The position numbers and the translations under genes were made by a program. A stretch of 64,000 nt of DNA from Mesocentrotus franciscanus (Eukaryota; Echinodermata; Echinoidea; Camarodonta; Strongylocentrotidae), in contig CP137674.1 of assembly GCA_037976565.1 (NCBI GenBank), forward strand, positions 31,093,047 to 31,157,046, written 5' to 3'. A model generated the notes under the pieces. The model worked only from the letters and a program-made list of their open reading frames with translations, made no database searches and was not told where the DNA came from. Shown piece by piece: positions 25,289-37,536 of the stretch (position 1 is its first letter; every line of letters starts with the position of its first letter).

Positions 25289-25579
25289 TGCATCCTTGGA
25301 GCCAGAACTCAAATACTTTGACATAGAGATATATACACCCTTTAGGCGCTGAGCAGATTATCTATCTTTGAAGTTATATATAATCTCTGCTTCAATTTAT
25401 CCAAATGAAAATATTTGAAGGGAATCAGTTATTCTACCTTCATTAATCATTTAATTATTTTACTATTCAAAGCACAATTATCAATTTCATAGATTGAGTA
25501 TGTGCTATAAGAAATAGTTCTATGTATACCATTCTGTTATGTCCTGTTCTGTTCTACTCTACATATCTACTTTATTATT

Positions 25580-25753
25580 TTCTCTTCTCCTCTCCTCTCC
25601 TCTCCTCTCCTCTCCTCTCCTCTCCTCTCCTCTCCTCTCCTCTCCTCTCCTCTCCTCTCCTCTCCTCTCCTCTCCTCTCCTCTCCTCTCTCCTCTCCTCT
25701 CCTCTCCTCTCCTCTCCTCTCCTCTCCTCTCCTCTCCTCTCCTCTCCTCTTCT
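25580..25753. repeat. (TCTCC)n pentanucleotide tract
   Basis: About 34 tandem copies of a five-base pyrimidine unit, with one phase slip near 25687. The strict purine/pyrimidine strand asymmetry is the kind of sequence able to form triplex DNA. It produces three meaningless open frames (Ser-Pro-Leu and Arg-Gly-Glu repeats). It ends 40 bases from the large foldback element. Confidence 0.97.
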
Positions 25754-25793
25754 AGTGACATCATCAAACGTGAGCTAGTCCTTTATATTCATG

Positions 25794-26433
25794 AATACGT
25801 GCCTTCACGGTTGTTTCAACGCAAAGCATGCCGGGACAGATTTTAAGTACGGCAGTAGATTTTCACCTTCGCCGCGATCAGCTTTTCCATTGCCAACAAC
25901 GGGATTTTTATCCCGTCGAATCAACATCATAATCTTGTACAGGATGCGTTATTCTGCAGTGATTTTCTTTCATTCCAGTATCATTTGTACAGTAAGAAAC
26001 CAAAGTTTGTGATTGTGTATTGTTATGACGATCCTTCGAAAAATAAAGCTGATAATACAGTAAAGTGGGCTAATGAGAGTGGGTTCCTTGGTATGAATAT
26101 GTAGTCCCATATGTTCAAATGTGTGTGTGTGAAGTTTGGGTCGGTGGTTTGCCTTTTAAGCTGCTAAACATTCGTGTTTTAGGTTGAAGGATCGTCATAA
26201 AAATACATAATCACAGACTTTGGTTTATTACCGTACAAATGATACTGGAATGAAAGAAAATCACTGCAGAATAACGGATCCTGTACAAGATTATGATGTC
26301 ATGTTGATTCGACAGGATAACATTCCCGTTGTTGGCAATGGAACAGCTGATCGCGGCGAAGGTGAAATCTACTGCCGTACTTAAAATCTGTCCCGGCATG
26401 CTTTGCGTTGAAACAACCGTGAAGGCACGTATT
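25794..26433. mobile_element. large foldback element, ~245-base arms
   Basis: The left arm 25794-26038 and right arm 26184-26433 are imperfect reverse complements over nearly their whole length, around a 145-base spacer. Outer ends read AATACGTGCCTTCACGG in both arms. Inner ends read 'tatgacgatccttc' and 'gaaggatcgtcata'. Because of this, a plus frame (25791-26012) and a minus frame (26211-26498) share peptide segments such as ILYR(M/I)RYSAVIFF. Those frames are artefacts, not paralogous genes. It is likely a foldback or terminal-inverted-repeat transposon without coding capacity. The spacer includes a TG run near 26121-26130. Confidence 0.8.
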
Positions 26434-27399
26434 GCATCATTACTTAACAACCTTACGTGGTTCAATAATTGCATAAAGCTAGTTACAAAGAATGTCACAT
26501 GACTTTAAAGCATTTCATTGATTATTAAACCTGCACCATTAACAATCTATATTTGTCCTAACAAATATCAAGCTATATGGACCCTCCCCCCTAATTCCCA
26601 GACACAAAGGGACCAAACGCATGTTCTAATGCTATTAGGGATTAAAGATCCAATTTGCGATTCTAAATCTCTTGATCTTGTAGACATAATGCCTACAAGC
26701 CCTTAGTTTCTATTCCATTAAAAGTGAATTACTGCATACACAAGGCATTAACATTCTACACATACATGTACCACTCTCACACATACACACATACTCAGAT
26801 TGCAAATTCTATTACTTTTCAGCCTGAAAGAGATTCACATGACATCTTTTTTCTCTCTTTCTCTTTCTTTTTATGGAACTGTATAAAGTTAGTAACTACA
26901 GAAGATAAAATCATTGAAATGAAATTTCAAATTAATTGGATGACATGCAATTCCTTACGCATCTCTTTTTTATTACAGAAAGTATCAAACTAACATTATG
27001 ATGATTCTTATCTTAATCATTATTCAGCAACAATATATAAATGTGAGAACATGAATTCACATGCACCACATATTTTTAAACAATTTTTTTTGAATATCTA
27101 TTCATGTGCAAAATGCCCAACAGATTCATGTACATTGAGATGACAAATGCATGCTGCAGAATGTATTGATTTTGGAAATTGGGAGCAAAGAGCTAATTGA
27201 AATCAATACATTGCAATAAAGAATAAGAAATACCAATTTGCTATGTCATCAAACAATCCTCCTGCCAATTATTCTCAGCTCCTTATAGGATAAACATGGA
27301 AATGTTTACTAATCAAGGTATTAAGATCCAAATATGCATGTATGAAATGAAGTTTGTAAAGAGATTTAGAGATTGAGGAGAGTTCAGAAGAAGAAAAAA

Positions 27400-27434
27400 A
27401 GAGAAAGAGAGATAGATAGGGGAATAGGGAGAGG

Positions 27435-27506
<72 letters not shown>

Positions 27507-27649
27507 AGGAAAAAAGAGGAAGAGCCAGAAAGAGAGGGGTGTGAGATACATGTAGAGAAAGAGAGGGAAAGATAGAGAGAGAAAGAGAGAGAGAAAAAAA
27601 TAATAAAGAGGAAGAGCCACATAGAGAGGGGGTGAGATACATGTAAAGA

Positions 27650-27680
<31 letters not shown>

Positions 27681-27720
27681 ATGGACAGAAAAGGAGAGAG
27701 AGAAAGACAAAGAGAGAAAA
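27400..27720. repeat. purine-rich (GA)n tract with an internal ~92-base duplication
   Basis: A long GA-rich plus strand. Within it, 'gaggaagagccagaaag' to 'gagatacatgtagagaaaga' (from about 27515) recurs as 'gaggaagagccacatagag' to 'gagatacatgtaaagaaaga' (from about 27607). This shows a segmental duplication rather than simple slippage. All open frames over it (up to 202 residues of Ser/Leu) are compositional. Confidence 0.9.
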
Positions 27721-30403
27721 AAGAAAGACAGAAAGGCCGGTACATACAGACACAGAGATCAAGACACACATGATATACATACATGTAGAGAGAAAAGGGA
27801 CTAAAACAATATAAGAGAAAGGAGCATAATGATTAAACATGTCTAACCACAAGCTTTGAAGACAATACCCTTTAAAAAAATCCCTCCAATCTGTGACGAT
27901 TATAACCCAATATATTACCATCTACTAAAGATCAGTGTCTGTACAACACATTGACCTCACCATTGCAATCAGGATGCTACAGCTAGAGGCTACACTTAAC
28001 CAGAGCCCCTCAAGATTCTTTACTATGTAATCAAAGTGAAAGCAAGAATCAGGCTATCGGACATCTAACTAAAAAAGAGCAAATATTGAGATAATGATGA
28101 GGGAGGTGGAAGGAAAAGCTGCTTTAAGGCAGGGGAGGACACTTAAAAAGAAAGGATTCTTCTTATTATTTTTTTAAAACCAAAATGGTAAAATCAACCT
28201 TCAAAAATTGGTAAAAAGTTCAACAAGAATTGCATCAATTATGATTTATTTTCAGAAAGAAAAGCTAAATGCTTTAAAATTCCCTCCTCTGCTAACATTT
28301 CTATGACTTTCCAAGCTTTCAGCAATTTACCGACTTACATCAAATCTGACCCCTTATAAATACATTTTTCATATTTTACCATTAGTTTCATAAAGTATGA
28401 AACATGAGTGCAGACAAATCACAATGGAATTATTGTCCCCCTGAGTAAATAAAGTCTCTTGCTGTTCTATTACAAACCCCATTACTGGTTTCTTAATTTC
28501 ATTTCATATGTTAAAACCTTCCCTCTTCTGATTTAGCAGGTTAAGTGATCATCATCAAAGTAATTGTGCATTGATCGGTATATTCCAAAAAAATGAAAGG
28601 TGCATAAAATTCAGGCTCCTAGGTAAGGGGCGGGGGCGGAGGATGCACAACCTTTTTTCTGCAATATGTGACGGGTTTCAAAGCAGTGTGATTTTCGTTG
28701 ATCTAAAAATAAGTTTTGAGCAAGATGAATTCCTGCGCCAGCTGTTCCTTCAAAGGCTTCATGAAACCGAGGTTAGAGAGGTGGAAGAACATGAGGTCAA
28801 AGGTCACACGAGCCGCGACAAATATGGTAGACTACTGAGAGGGGTGATGAAAAAAACTGATGCAGGTTTGCAACATGTTTACTGAAATTGTTTGATTGTG
28901 CTTAAAATATTGTATAATGTGCAAACCGGTATAACTCTAACATACATTGTAAGTACTTTAAAAGAAATAATAGGACACTGTATCTTCTGGCTGATGAGGC
29001 GTCCATCATAAAATGAATACATAGCATCCATTAATGTAATTTATAGATGGAATAAATGACATTTGTATGGAATGTCTCAACTTTGGCACCTTCATTGGGG
29101 TCTTGATGGCATAAGATTGCCCCAGTCTCTATATTGTTCTGCACGTCTTCAACTTTCATACTTTCTCCATATCAAAAAATGTTGTAATCAATACATGTTT
29201 GTATGCAAGGAATGGTTAGAATGTCATGATGATTGAATAAAAGACTGGTTTTTCAAGAAAGTATGAAGGGCATTACATGATAAAATATCAATTTTTTAAT
29301 GTTAATCATACAGACTTGTTAAAAGGCAGTCTCCTTGGCTGAATATAACTTTTACCATAAACTTTTAGATTATTTAATGTCCAAGGTAGGTGTCTATTTT
29401 GGATCTCACATGTCACCAAAAAAAATTAACATAAATTTGACATTGAGAGTATTCCTTGGCTTTGTAAATAGCTGGTCCAATCTCTGTAAAAAAAAAAAGC
29501 TATCAATTTCATAAAATCATGCAGTATACTGCCATCTATGTATTTAACGGCATGCTGTTTAAGCTGTTATTCGAGAGTGGTTATTACTTTCACGAATTCT
29601 ACGTATTGCTGTTTAGCCGCAAGTTTAACAATGCACATAAATGAACTGCAATCCATGTTCAAACATCTAGCATGTGTTGATCATTGCAAAAATTGTCTTT
29701 GTACCTGCCATTTATGAAAATATCTGTTCAAGAGAATACTGGCTTAAACATATGGGACAAAGTTATTAACTTTCCCTGAAATGTAACTGTAGGTTTTGAA
29801 AAGTCATGATGCAGCTGGATAAAACTATTTGATATTCACTGTGCAGTTAAATATTCAACTGCTGGGTGAGGTTTCATTTTCTTCAAATTCATGAAATTCC
29901 ACGAAGACAATTGATCATGGTTCTGACACGCATCTGTCACTCCAGACTGGTACCCGATCCCTTCTCATGCTACCCTTGGCCCTTGACTCATTAGTCAGGG
30001 TGTCATGAGATATGATATGTGCCTTGGGGGCTAGGAATGGGTCTTGGTAGGAGAAAGGAAAGCTTTACCACCTGAGCTAGCTGTTATCACCAATGATAAC
30101 AATCAATAAAGTAAGGCAATGACTGATCAGAGAATACAGGTCTTCATTCATATTGTCAAGTGGGTTTATAAATGCAATATAATCAAAAGAATAAGAAGAA
30201 TGACTACATCAGATCCTTATACTATGCTCATATCTGCCAAAATGGTACTCAGAGTACTGAAACAAATTCTTACAGCCCAAACTGCATTTATAGAACTCCT
30301 TGTGCTTTTGAACTGTTATAGAATCAATGATTAAAACACCCAATAAGTCCCTGACTTATGCTAGGTTATCATTACAATGCTAAAAGCATTAAAGGAATTC
30401 CTT

Positions 30404-30490
30404 CTACCAGGTAGGCCTACTAGTGCCACCTACTCCTGGGTCAAAAGAGGCAACTGTAGATAAACTAGCTACCTGGTATAAAGACCTCCA
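30404..30490. repeat. remnant of a dispersed SINE-like repeat
   Basis: The blocks 'taccaggtaggcctac', 'cacctactcctgggtcaaaagaggcaa' (shortened) and 'tagctacctggta' resemble the order of motifs at 59990-60100 (accaattcacctcacctggg, agtgtggaaaatgtaga). The copy is heavily diverged. Confidence 0.35.
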
Positions 30491-31405
30491 TACCAGGCAA
30501 GGATGAAAATCAAGGACCAACACTATGTAGTATCCCACATACCAATTTTGTAGATGAAACAACTATCATGATGGTCCATTGACACTGTTCATAGCATATA
30601 ATATAAACAGTCGTCGATCACACTTTGTACCCCACAGAGATCATTGAAATCTGCCTCTATATTGATAAACTTCGCTGGGGTTTTGAAAGCCCAGCAATGT
30701 GTCAGGTTTAATCAACTTGGGCCCAAGACAAGTATCATAGAAGGCAAGATCATGACATTGGACCTACTGGTTAATTGGAATTTAATTGCTCTGTGAACTG
30801 AGCGCTACCGAGAGAGTGCATGATGGACGTGTGAGGCGGGAAAGGTGACAAGGAACATTCAAGACCCCCCAATGCCTTTGGAAGGGTGAGAGAAACAGCA
30901 TTCAATAATATTCCTGGGTTATATCTAGCACTCAATACATCAAACATGTCTCTGAAGCAATTTACATTTATTTGTACAGTAGGTTATGGCTTTCACCACG
31001 TATTAAAAGCACTTGTAAAGATTACAAAACATAAAAAGTAAAATGTAAAAGAAAAACAATGAGGGTTTGGAAGAGAGAAATAGAAGCACACAGATTGACA
31101 GAACACAGAATATATGAGAGAAAGAGACTGAGACAGGAAGACACGAATTAAGTATTTAAAAAAAAGGAAGAAATGAAATGAGAAAATGAGAGAAGAAAAG
31201 TTGACTGTTATAAAATGAAGTGGGGAAAGAAGAAATAGAGATCAAAAGGAAGGATAAGGGAAAGAATAAAAATGGGATGGGATGGAAAGGAAATGAGAAA
31301 GACAATTACTATTTTAGAAGTTCTCCTGCTAATGTTCTTATGCTAGGCACAAAATGGAAAGAAAGAGAATGGATATGGAAGAAATAATTAGATATTGTAG
31401 CTTAC

Positions 31406-31493
31406 CCAAGGATATGAAGCATTTCTGACGTCTGTCTCGTGGTTGAGGAAGGTACTGGGTTAGATGTAGAATAGACCGTAGGAGAACATGATG
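31406..31493 (-). CDS. ROR: candidate ROR linker exon upstream of the Ig domain
   Basis: An 88-bp exon on the minus strand. The acceptor has a long pyrimidine tract (TTTATTGTCCTTCATTTCAG|CAT). The donor is CTTGG|GTAAGC. In the frame that enters in phase 1 it reads SCSPTVYSTSNPVPSS, then TTRQTSEMLHILG, and leaves two bases (phase 2). The Ig exon at 14388 needs exactly phase 2, and GG+T gives Gly at the joint. Another frame is open but would leave in phase 1 and not fit. Together the linker and Ig exons form a 1-1 symmetrical block. Vertebrate ROR1 and ROR2 also have a short low-complexity segment between the signal peptide and the Ig domain, which this would represent. The Ser/Thr richness suggests O-glycosylation. 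The upstream signal-peptide exon (ending in phase 1) was not found in the window. Confidence 0.6.
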
Positions 31494-33470
31494 CTGAAAT
31501 GAAGGACAATAAAGACAAACACATTAGTTAGATTTAAATGCAAATAAATCCTTGGTAAAGTATCAATATATGGGTATAAATCTTTATTCTCACAATCGCA
31601 TAATGATTGGAACTACAGGAATGCTCTATTTCCATTTTTCTGTACATTCTGAAATCATTATATTTTGCCTCAAATTATTCCCATTTCACTGACTTTATTT
31701 ATAAAAAAATTATTGTATTTATATTGAGCTGGTGAAGTTATGATTGAGCATATCTGATAAATTTAAACTTCATACTTAAGCCTGGTTTAAAATGTACAGG
31801 ACACAATCATCTTGCCAATTTTACATTCAATTAAGCACACTAATAAGGATTTCATTCTCACATATTCTGCATGCTTACTAAACAGTTTCCAATAAATAAT
31901 TTGCTGTCCTTGTTATTCAAAAGATCTAATTATCAAAGTAGAATCCTCAATCCTTATTTCAGGAGCTTAATAAGAAATCAAATTATATAAACCAATTATG
32001 AGACACCAATCTGTGCAAAGCATCATTAATGTATTTCATATAATATTATGGCATCGCAGGTTTGAAGTGCATTGACTGAAGATAACCAAACCCGGACAGG
32101 AAAAAACACCAAAAAAAATGACGGAGCATGCAGTTGTCATGATTGGCTCACCAAATTGGCAATGACAGCAGCTCATATTATCCCCAACACTTTACATTAG
32201 GCTTGAATTACAAGCAAAGCACCAGTAATTTGGGCACCATAATGGAAAGCATTTATCTCCCCTTCTGCCTTCATGCAGGGGTAATTGATAAAACTGAAGC
32301 GCATCCACGCCACATTCATTCATGTGATGTAGCAAACGTGCCGACTCATTCTCCTCTCCAATCTTAAGGGCAGTTTTTGCTGCGTTTTTCCAAATTGGGG
32401 GTGGCTCACCTCGCTTCAGTAGTTAAAATAAATGGAATAAACATCGTGGTCTATACAGCCTAATCCAAAGATAACTCCCCCTACCGCATTCTATCATTGA
32501 ATTTCTGGGATGGGAAAGATCAGACAATTCATACCAATTTGGAACTAAAATGATGGTTTCCGGTTCATCGAACAGTAGTTTGTGTCAAAACAATTACTGC
32601 TTGAATTGCATTTCCACATCCTATCTAGCAGGAACAACTAAGGTTGACAATCTGTGCATCATTTTCAATGAATTACTGGGAAAAGACGGTTCTATAGCAA
32701 AATATTTTTCAATTAAAATATCAACTTCAAAACACAATATTTCCTTGCTAATAGAGAGGTAAACAAATTCCTATTTTGAAGCAAGAGTGAACTTGGCTTT
32801 CATGTTGAATAAGTGTATCCTTAACTATCTGTCTGGACGTATCCCTATAATTCTACAATTGTTATTTATACAAATCTTCTTTACTTTGTATAGTAATTAA
32901 AAAAATAATCAAAGATTGAATTGCATTTTATATTACTTCATCATATGTTGTCTTAATCCATATTTTATCACAAGATCCCATAAGTTTTCCTTTAGCATCA
33001 AGATAATCTTTAAGCTGTTGCTGTTTGAAGGCACTATGATACTGCTTTACATAAATCTATTCGAACTGCTTTGAAAAGATTAACAAACTTCAAGCTAATG
33101 AATGTCGGTGAGTTTTCAGAAAGAGATAATGACTTCTTTTTTGTTTTCTTTGCTTTTGGTGAGATGATAAATTGCACAAACATAAAACAGGAATGTAGGC
33201 TTATAATCTACAAATTTAATTTTCAGAGCAATATTTCTCTTCGTGTTAGTTTTTCTCGATATCGCATTTCATAACAATTTTGATTGATTTTAAATCATAG
33301 CCTCAAATAAGGAAAAAAGAAAGAAGGAAAAACGTACCATTAATGTCAAACAAATCTCCCTACCACACAGACGCCCCACAGAGATTCTTGTGCTGCACAC
33401 TCATAACATACAAATCATATCTATGGCATGCTACCTTTGACACAGTAAGCTGTGCATAATCTAAATGATC

Positions 33471-33543
33471 TGCTGAGAGCAGGAGGGATATTAAATCTTT
33501 GTTAAGTTTTAGGAGTTAAAGCCCTTTTGGTTCCCAGCAAACA
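33471..33543. repeat. dispersed palindromic element, diverged copy
   Basis: The left arm 'tgagagcaggagggatatta' and the right arm 'gagttaaagcccttttggtt' match the consensus with several changes. The loop is 'tctttgttaagttttag'. Confidence 0.6.
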
Positions 33544-36500
33544 CGATAGTAATAAAGTTAAATCCACACTTAAATTTTATGAACAATTCAGAGTCTAATA
33601 TTCTGAATTAACCCATGCAATACATCATGCTTTTTATTCAGACACATATCTGTTTTTTTTTTTATGATATCAATTTAACGAAAGTATCCTGCGATTTACC
33701 AATATTCTGCCGCAATCATGACAATATATAACATCATGCCTTTAAGCCGGCATTCTGTCATTCTGTCTTCAGGATTTTCATGACTTGTTACAACCAAAAC
33801 AAAAATAAATGATAAAACCACACTTTCATACAAGGGAAGATCAAGCGAGTGGTCAGCACTTCGGGCGGGTAAAACTGGCCATAAACCGAGCTGAGGGGGC
33901 ATAAAACTGGTTTTATGGGTCGGTGCGATAGAATATACATGTTGGAAGGTACGGAGAGACATGAACTTGGAGTCATTACGATATCAGATTTATGGGTGCT
34001 AAAACTTGATGGCTGAATGGGAGGAATAAATCCCTGTCATTGAATCAACTCTCAAAGACAGGACTGATCTTAAAGGTAAGAACTCAACAATATCCAGTCA
34101 CATTGTGATTATTTAGGAACTTTTTAAAGCTCTGAAATAGCTTTATAACTAATAGGCCTGACGACAAAGTGACTATAAATAGTTTTCAATTTAACTTTAT
34201 AAAAAGAAAGCTAGCTTTATAGCAAGTACATGCATGTTGTAAATCAATAATTTATTGTTTAACTGAAACATCCCTGAAGAAATCAAAACTGACTGACTTT
34301 CAGAGCAAAGTATTCTAAAACGGGCCTGTGTCTAGTCTACAGGCAGCCAAAAGAATTGTTGTTGATTGTGTTGTTGTTGTTTTGTTTCCAAAGGGCTTGT
34401 GCTTACAAAATAGCTTGATACCTTCTTCCCAAGTGTGTATCTATACAATTGTAAAGTCGACAAGAAAAACATCGCAGGTCTAGAAATCATACAATTTTGT
34501 CAGCAGCAAGGACCGTTTGCCACTAATGTCAAAATGTTACGTTGGCACTCACTTCCTCTTACCTGAGAAAATGCAGAAAGGAAATCTTTTGTCTCCAGAT
34601 TAAAAGCTAGAGAATAAGCTTCAGAGGGGGTCTAAGCACCAATTAAGGACACACCACATAAAACCTAATGAGGCAAAACTTCATTGATTCAAAGCACCAT
34701 TGAAGCCTAGCCAACCATTTTACAGCTTACTTAATCCGACTTTCAATACTTACCTCAATCAGGTGACAGGTACATGTGACCTCTACAGCCTAGGGTTTCA
34801 AGTGAAGTTTGATTTAAAATGTGTTGTTTAGTGAAACGAAGCCATGATAAAGAGGTGTTACCTCCGAAAGTCCTGCATACCATCATTAAAAATGCTAGGA
34901 AACACTGAGTCACAATTGGGATATAAAGAAGGGATCATAGGATGCACTGATCTCAGCCCCGTTTCATAAAACTTCTTATCCATAACAAGATACAATAATG
35001 GAATGAAGATGAGCTACAGATAGTCTGAGAACAAATTTTGTTTTTGAATTTTGGCACTTGTAACCAATAACAAGTTTCATGTTACAGAGACTGTTTCTTT
35101 TCAATGACTATGTTGGAGGATGGGTTTGAATGGAGTGCTAATTTAATAAGTTTAGATTAGAAGCAGTAAAAACATTTAAATCCATGATAATGCTTTTAAG
35201 AGAGATTGCCCATTCCTCAGAGACACCATACAAAATATGATAAATCCCATTATAGATTAATACAATGGTGAACCTCTTCAGTCTAAGTTTTCAGTTTTCA
35301 CACATACAGAGGTGCATATTTCTATAAATACATGTCAAATGCCTTTTTTAAAAGAGTATCTTCTTTTTTAAAATATAAAAATGTAAGTGTGAAGTTGTTG
35401 TTGAAGTAGTAGCAGCAGCTGCATAGGCAGTGGACTTTACAATTCTCTTTCGTTTTGACTGGACTGCAAGAAAACTGAAATATCTGGAGATTCATTTACT
35501 ATTGAACATCTGCATTTGAAAGCACCCCCTCTTTGATTGTGAAGTGAGTTCTTTGGGTATTGTACGTACATGTACATACTAAGGGGATAATAAGCTTCTT
35601 AGTTTCTGCACGTTTGCATGTCGAATGCTACTGACAGTCAAACAAATGAGGTACAAGCCTTCAATATTGCAAACATACATCTATTATACATGCAGAAAGC
35701 CGGATAAGATTTGCCCACTAATGGGTATCACTAAACCCTCTCTGTCCGAGTGGCATGGTAGGCGTCTCTTGTATTAATCACTTCACAGTGTCCCTAAGCA
35801 CACCTCAAAGCTATCAGGTCATTAGTGTCTTATCCTCTACACCCCTTTCATACTTATGACCTATTTGGGTTGGGTCTCCACTCAACCCCTACTTGGTCAA
35901 CATCCTAGAATTATTAATATGATTGGCATCCAAATACATGCTCTTGAGCTTTTGAAATGTAGAGAGGAGTCCTCTTGTACTTGTACTGTAGTTTAACTAT
36001 GAAAACAAATGCTGATTAATGTGCTTTTGTAGGTATTGTTATTGATAACTCCTAGCTTAAAAATGTATGCACTAACCATCAAGTGATTTTCTTTTTAATG
36101 CTGAATCAGACATTTTACTTTCTGAGGCTGTCAGCTTTCTGAGTTAGCATAGAAATGTCAGAATATGAGGCAAAGAATAGACCACAGAGTTGATATCACT
36201 ACTCTCTCTTGTGCAAAGGATACAATCTCTTCTAAACCCAGCTCTGTACCTGTCACACATGCATAATTAATGTTCAATTTGCTATCAAAACACAGACTTT
36301 TGTTTTGCTATCAATTCGCCAACTTTTGCATGGCGCGTTCATGTAACGACAGAATATATTTCTTTCTTTTTCATCAGGCTGAGTGAATCTAACCTCTTAT
36401 CATAAGCTTGAGAAGCTTTCCCTGGCCGTCATTTCCTCTTCATTAGGTGAGCGCTTGCTTCTTTCTCTTCCTGACGTCACAACTGCCCTCAAACAGTCAA

Positions 36501-37463
36501 ACCCTCACACATCAACCTCTTTTCAGCATTTCTTCAAGTACTTGTGGAATAACTAACAAAATTGAATGATAATGGACTCTTTTTTTTCTTCTTCTGTTGA
36601 ATCAAAGAAAGCAGACTGCACATCAATGTTTGTTTTTGAGCTCTATGTTTAGACATGGAATGTAGACTTTCAGACGGGTCTGATAGAAATGGATCCAGCG
36701 ATCAACTATGCCTTGCGGTACCTTGGAGTGCAGTGTCAAACATTCTGATGCATTTTCATCCATGATTTCCATGTTCACATTGCATATTTCAAGCCAATCT
36801 TAGATCTTATATCCTTGCTCACATTATAGATCTTGCACAAAATCAATCTTAGATAATATTACTAATAATAAATTACATTTATAAAGCGCTTTATACTAAT
36901 GTTTCTAAGAGCTGGTGTGTTTGCAGCCCAGAACTTATAGCAAGAAAATTTGCTGGAATACAAACCACATCACATTTACCATTGTCATCTTAAACATTCG
37001 TGTATTGGAAATTAAAACCACAGAATATCCCCACGCAATTATCATGTCTTGGAAACAGACTGACCCCACATGGGACAGCAGGGTTACAAGCACAGAGAAC
37101 ATATCCCTCTTAGAATATATATTCCATCTCCCATCTTCCTATCTCAAATGCAATATTGAGCACTGCACAACTTTTGGACAATACCACTTTCATTATCGAA
37201 CAATATGGTCTGTTTTCATAAGGCTACTCCTGGGAAATTACCATTTTCGCGAAATTTTTATTGATTTAAATGATTTTAAAATCTATGATTTTTTAATCGA
37301 TTTCCCATGATGCAAGCTAGGCTATTAACAATTCAAACGGCCAAATCACATTCCATTTCTTACTTTCAGAAAAAATTGCTGCGAATTTTGCAACTTGGTA
37401 TACTATTAAAATAATCCATTATTTTCTTTGATCAAAAATAATTGACTAGCATTCAAGAATATC

Positions 37464-37536
37464 TTCTGTTCAAAGCCAGAAGAATGTTAACTCTGTGTTA
37501 AAGTATACGTGTTAATGCCCTTCTGCTTCCAAACAT
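37464..37536. repeat. dispersed palindromic element copy
   Basis: The left arm is 'tgttcaaagccagaagaatg' with 'ttaactc'. The right arm is 'gttaatgcccttctgcttcc' with 'aaacat'. The loop is 'tgtgttaaagtatacgt', which also matches loops of other copies. Confidence 0.8.

Larger units (their letters stand above)
20351..31405 (-). other. intron of the long ROR form, no exon recognised
   Basis: This interval lies between the internal promoter region and the linker exon. It contains homopolymer runs (C then A at about 20948-20970; G at 24339-24348), a GAG-type triplet repeat (21616-21646), palindromic elements, a long pentanucleotide repeat, a large foldback and a purine tract, all listed separately. 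The 104-residue frame at 28571-28885 has no recognisable domain. Blocks at about 22150-22660 and 24700-25030 are GC-balanced and repeat-free and could be enhancers. Confidence 0.5.

Noticed and set aside
25522..25778. Repeated Ser-Pro-Leu and Arg-Gly-Glu proteins
   Set aside because: Direct products of the (TCTCC)n pentanucleotide repeat.
25791..26498. Two opposed related proteins sharing a C-terminal segment
   Set aside because: The similarity arises because the two frames sit in the inverted arms of one foldback element.
27313..27921. 202-residue and overlapping Ser/Leu-rich frames
   Set aside because: They are translations of the GA/CT microsatellite and shift frame without changing character.
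28571..28885. 104-residue plus-strand frame
   Set aside because: Contains no known motif, no splice context was evident and composition changes along it; left as non-coding.
34740..34770. Strong minus-strand donor GAG|GTAAGTATT
   Set aside because: The preceding sequence has early stops in the frame started by the nearby ATG, and no acceptor-bounded open exon of suitable phase was found.
36915..37310. 131-residue plus-strand open frame
   Set aside because: No recognisable domain, AT-driven composition, and a frame of this length is expected by chance a few times in 64 kb of AT-rich six-frame sequence.
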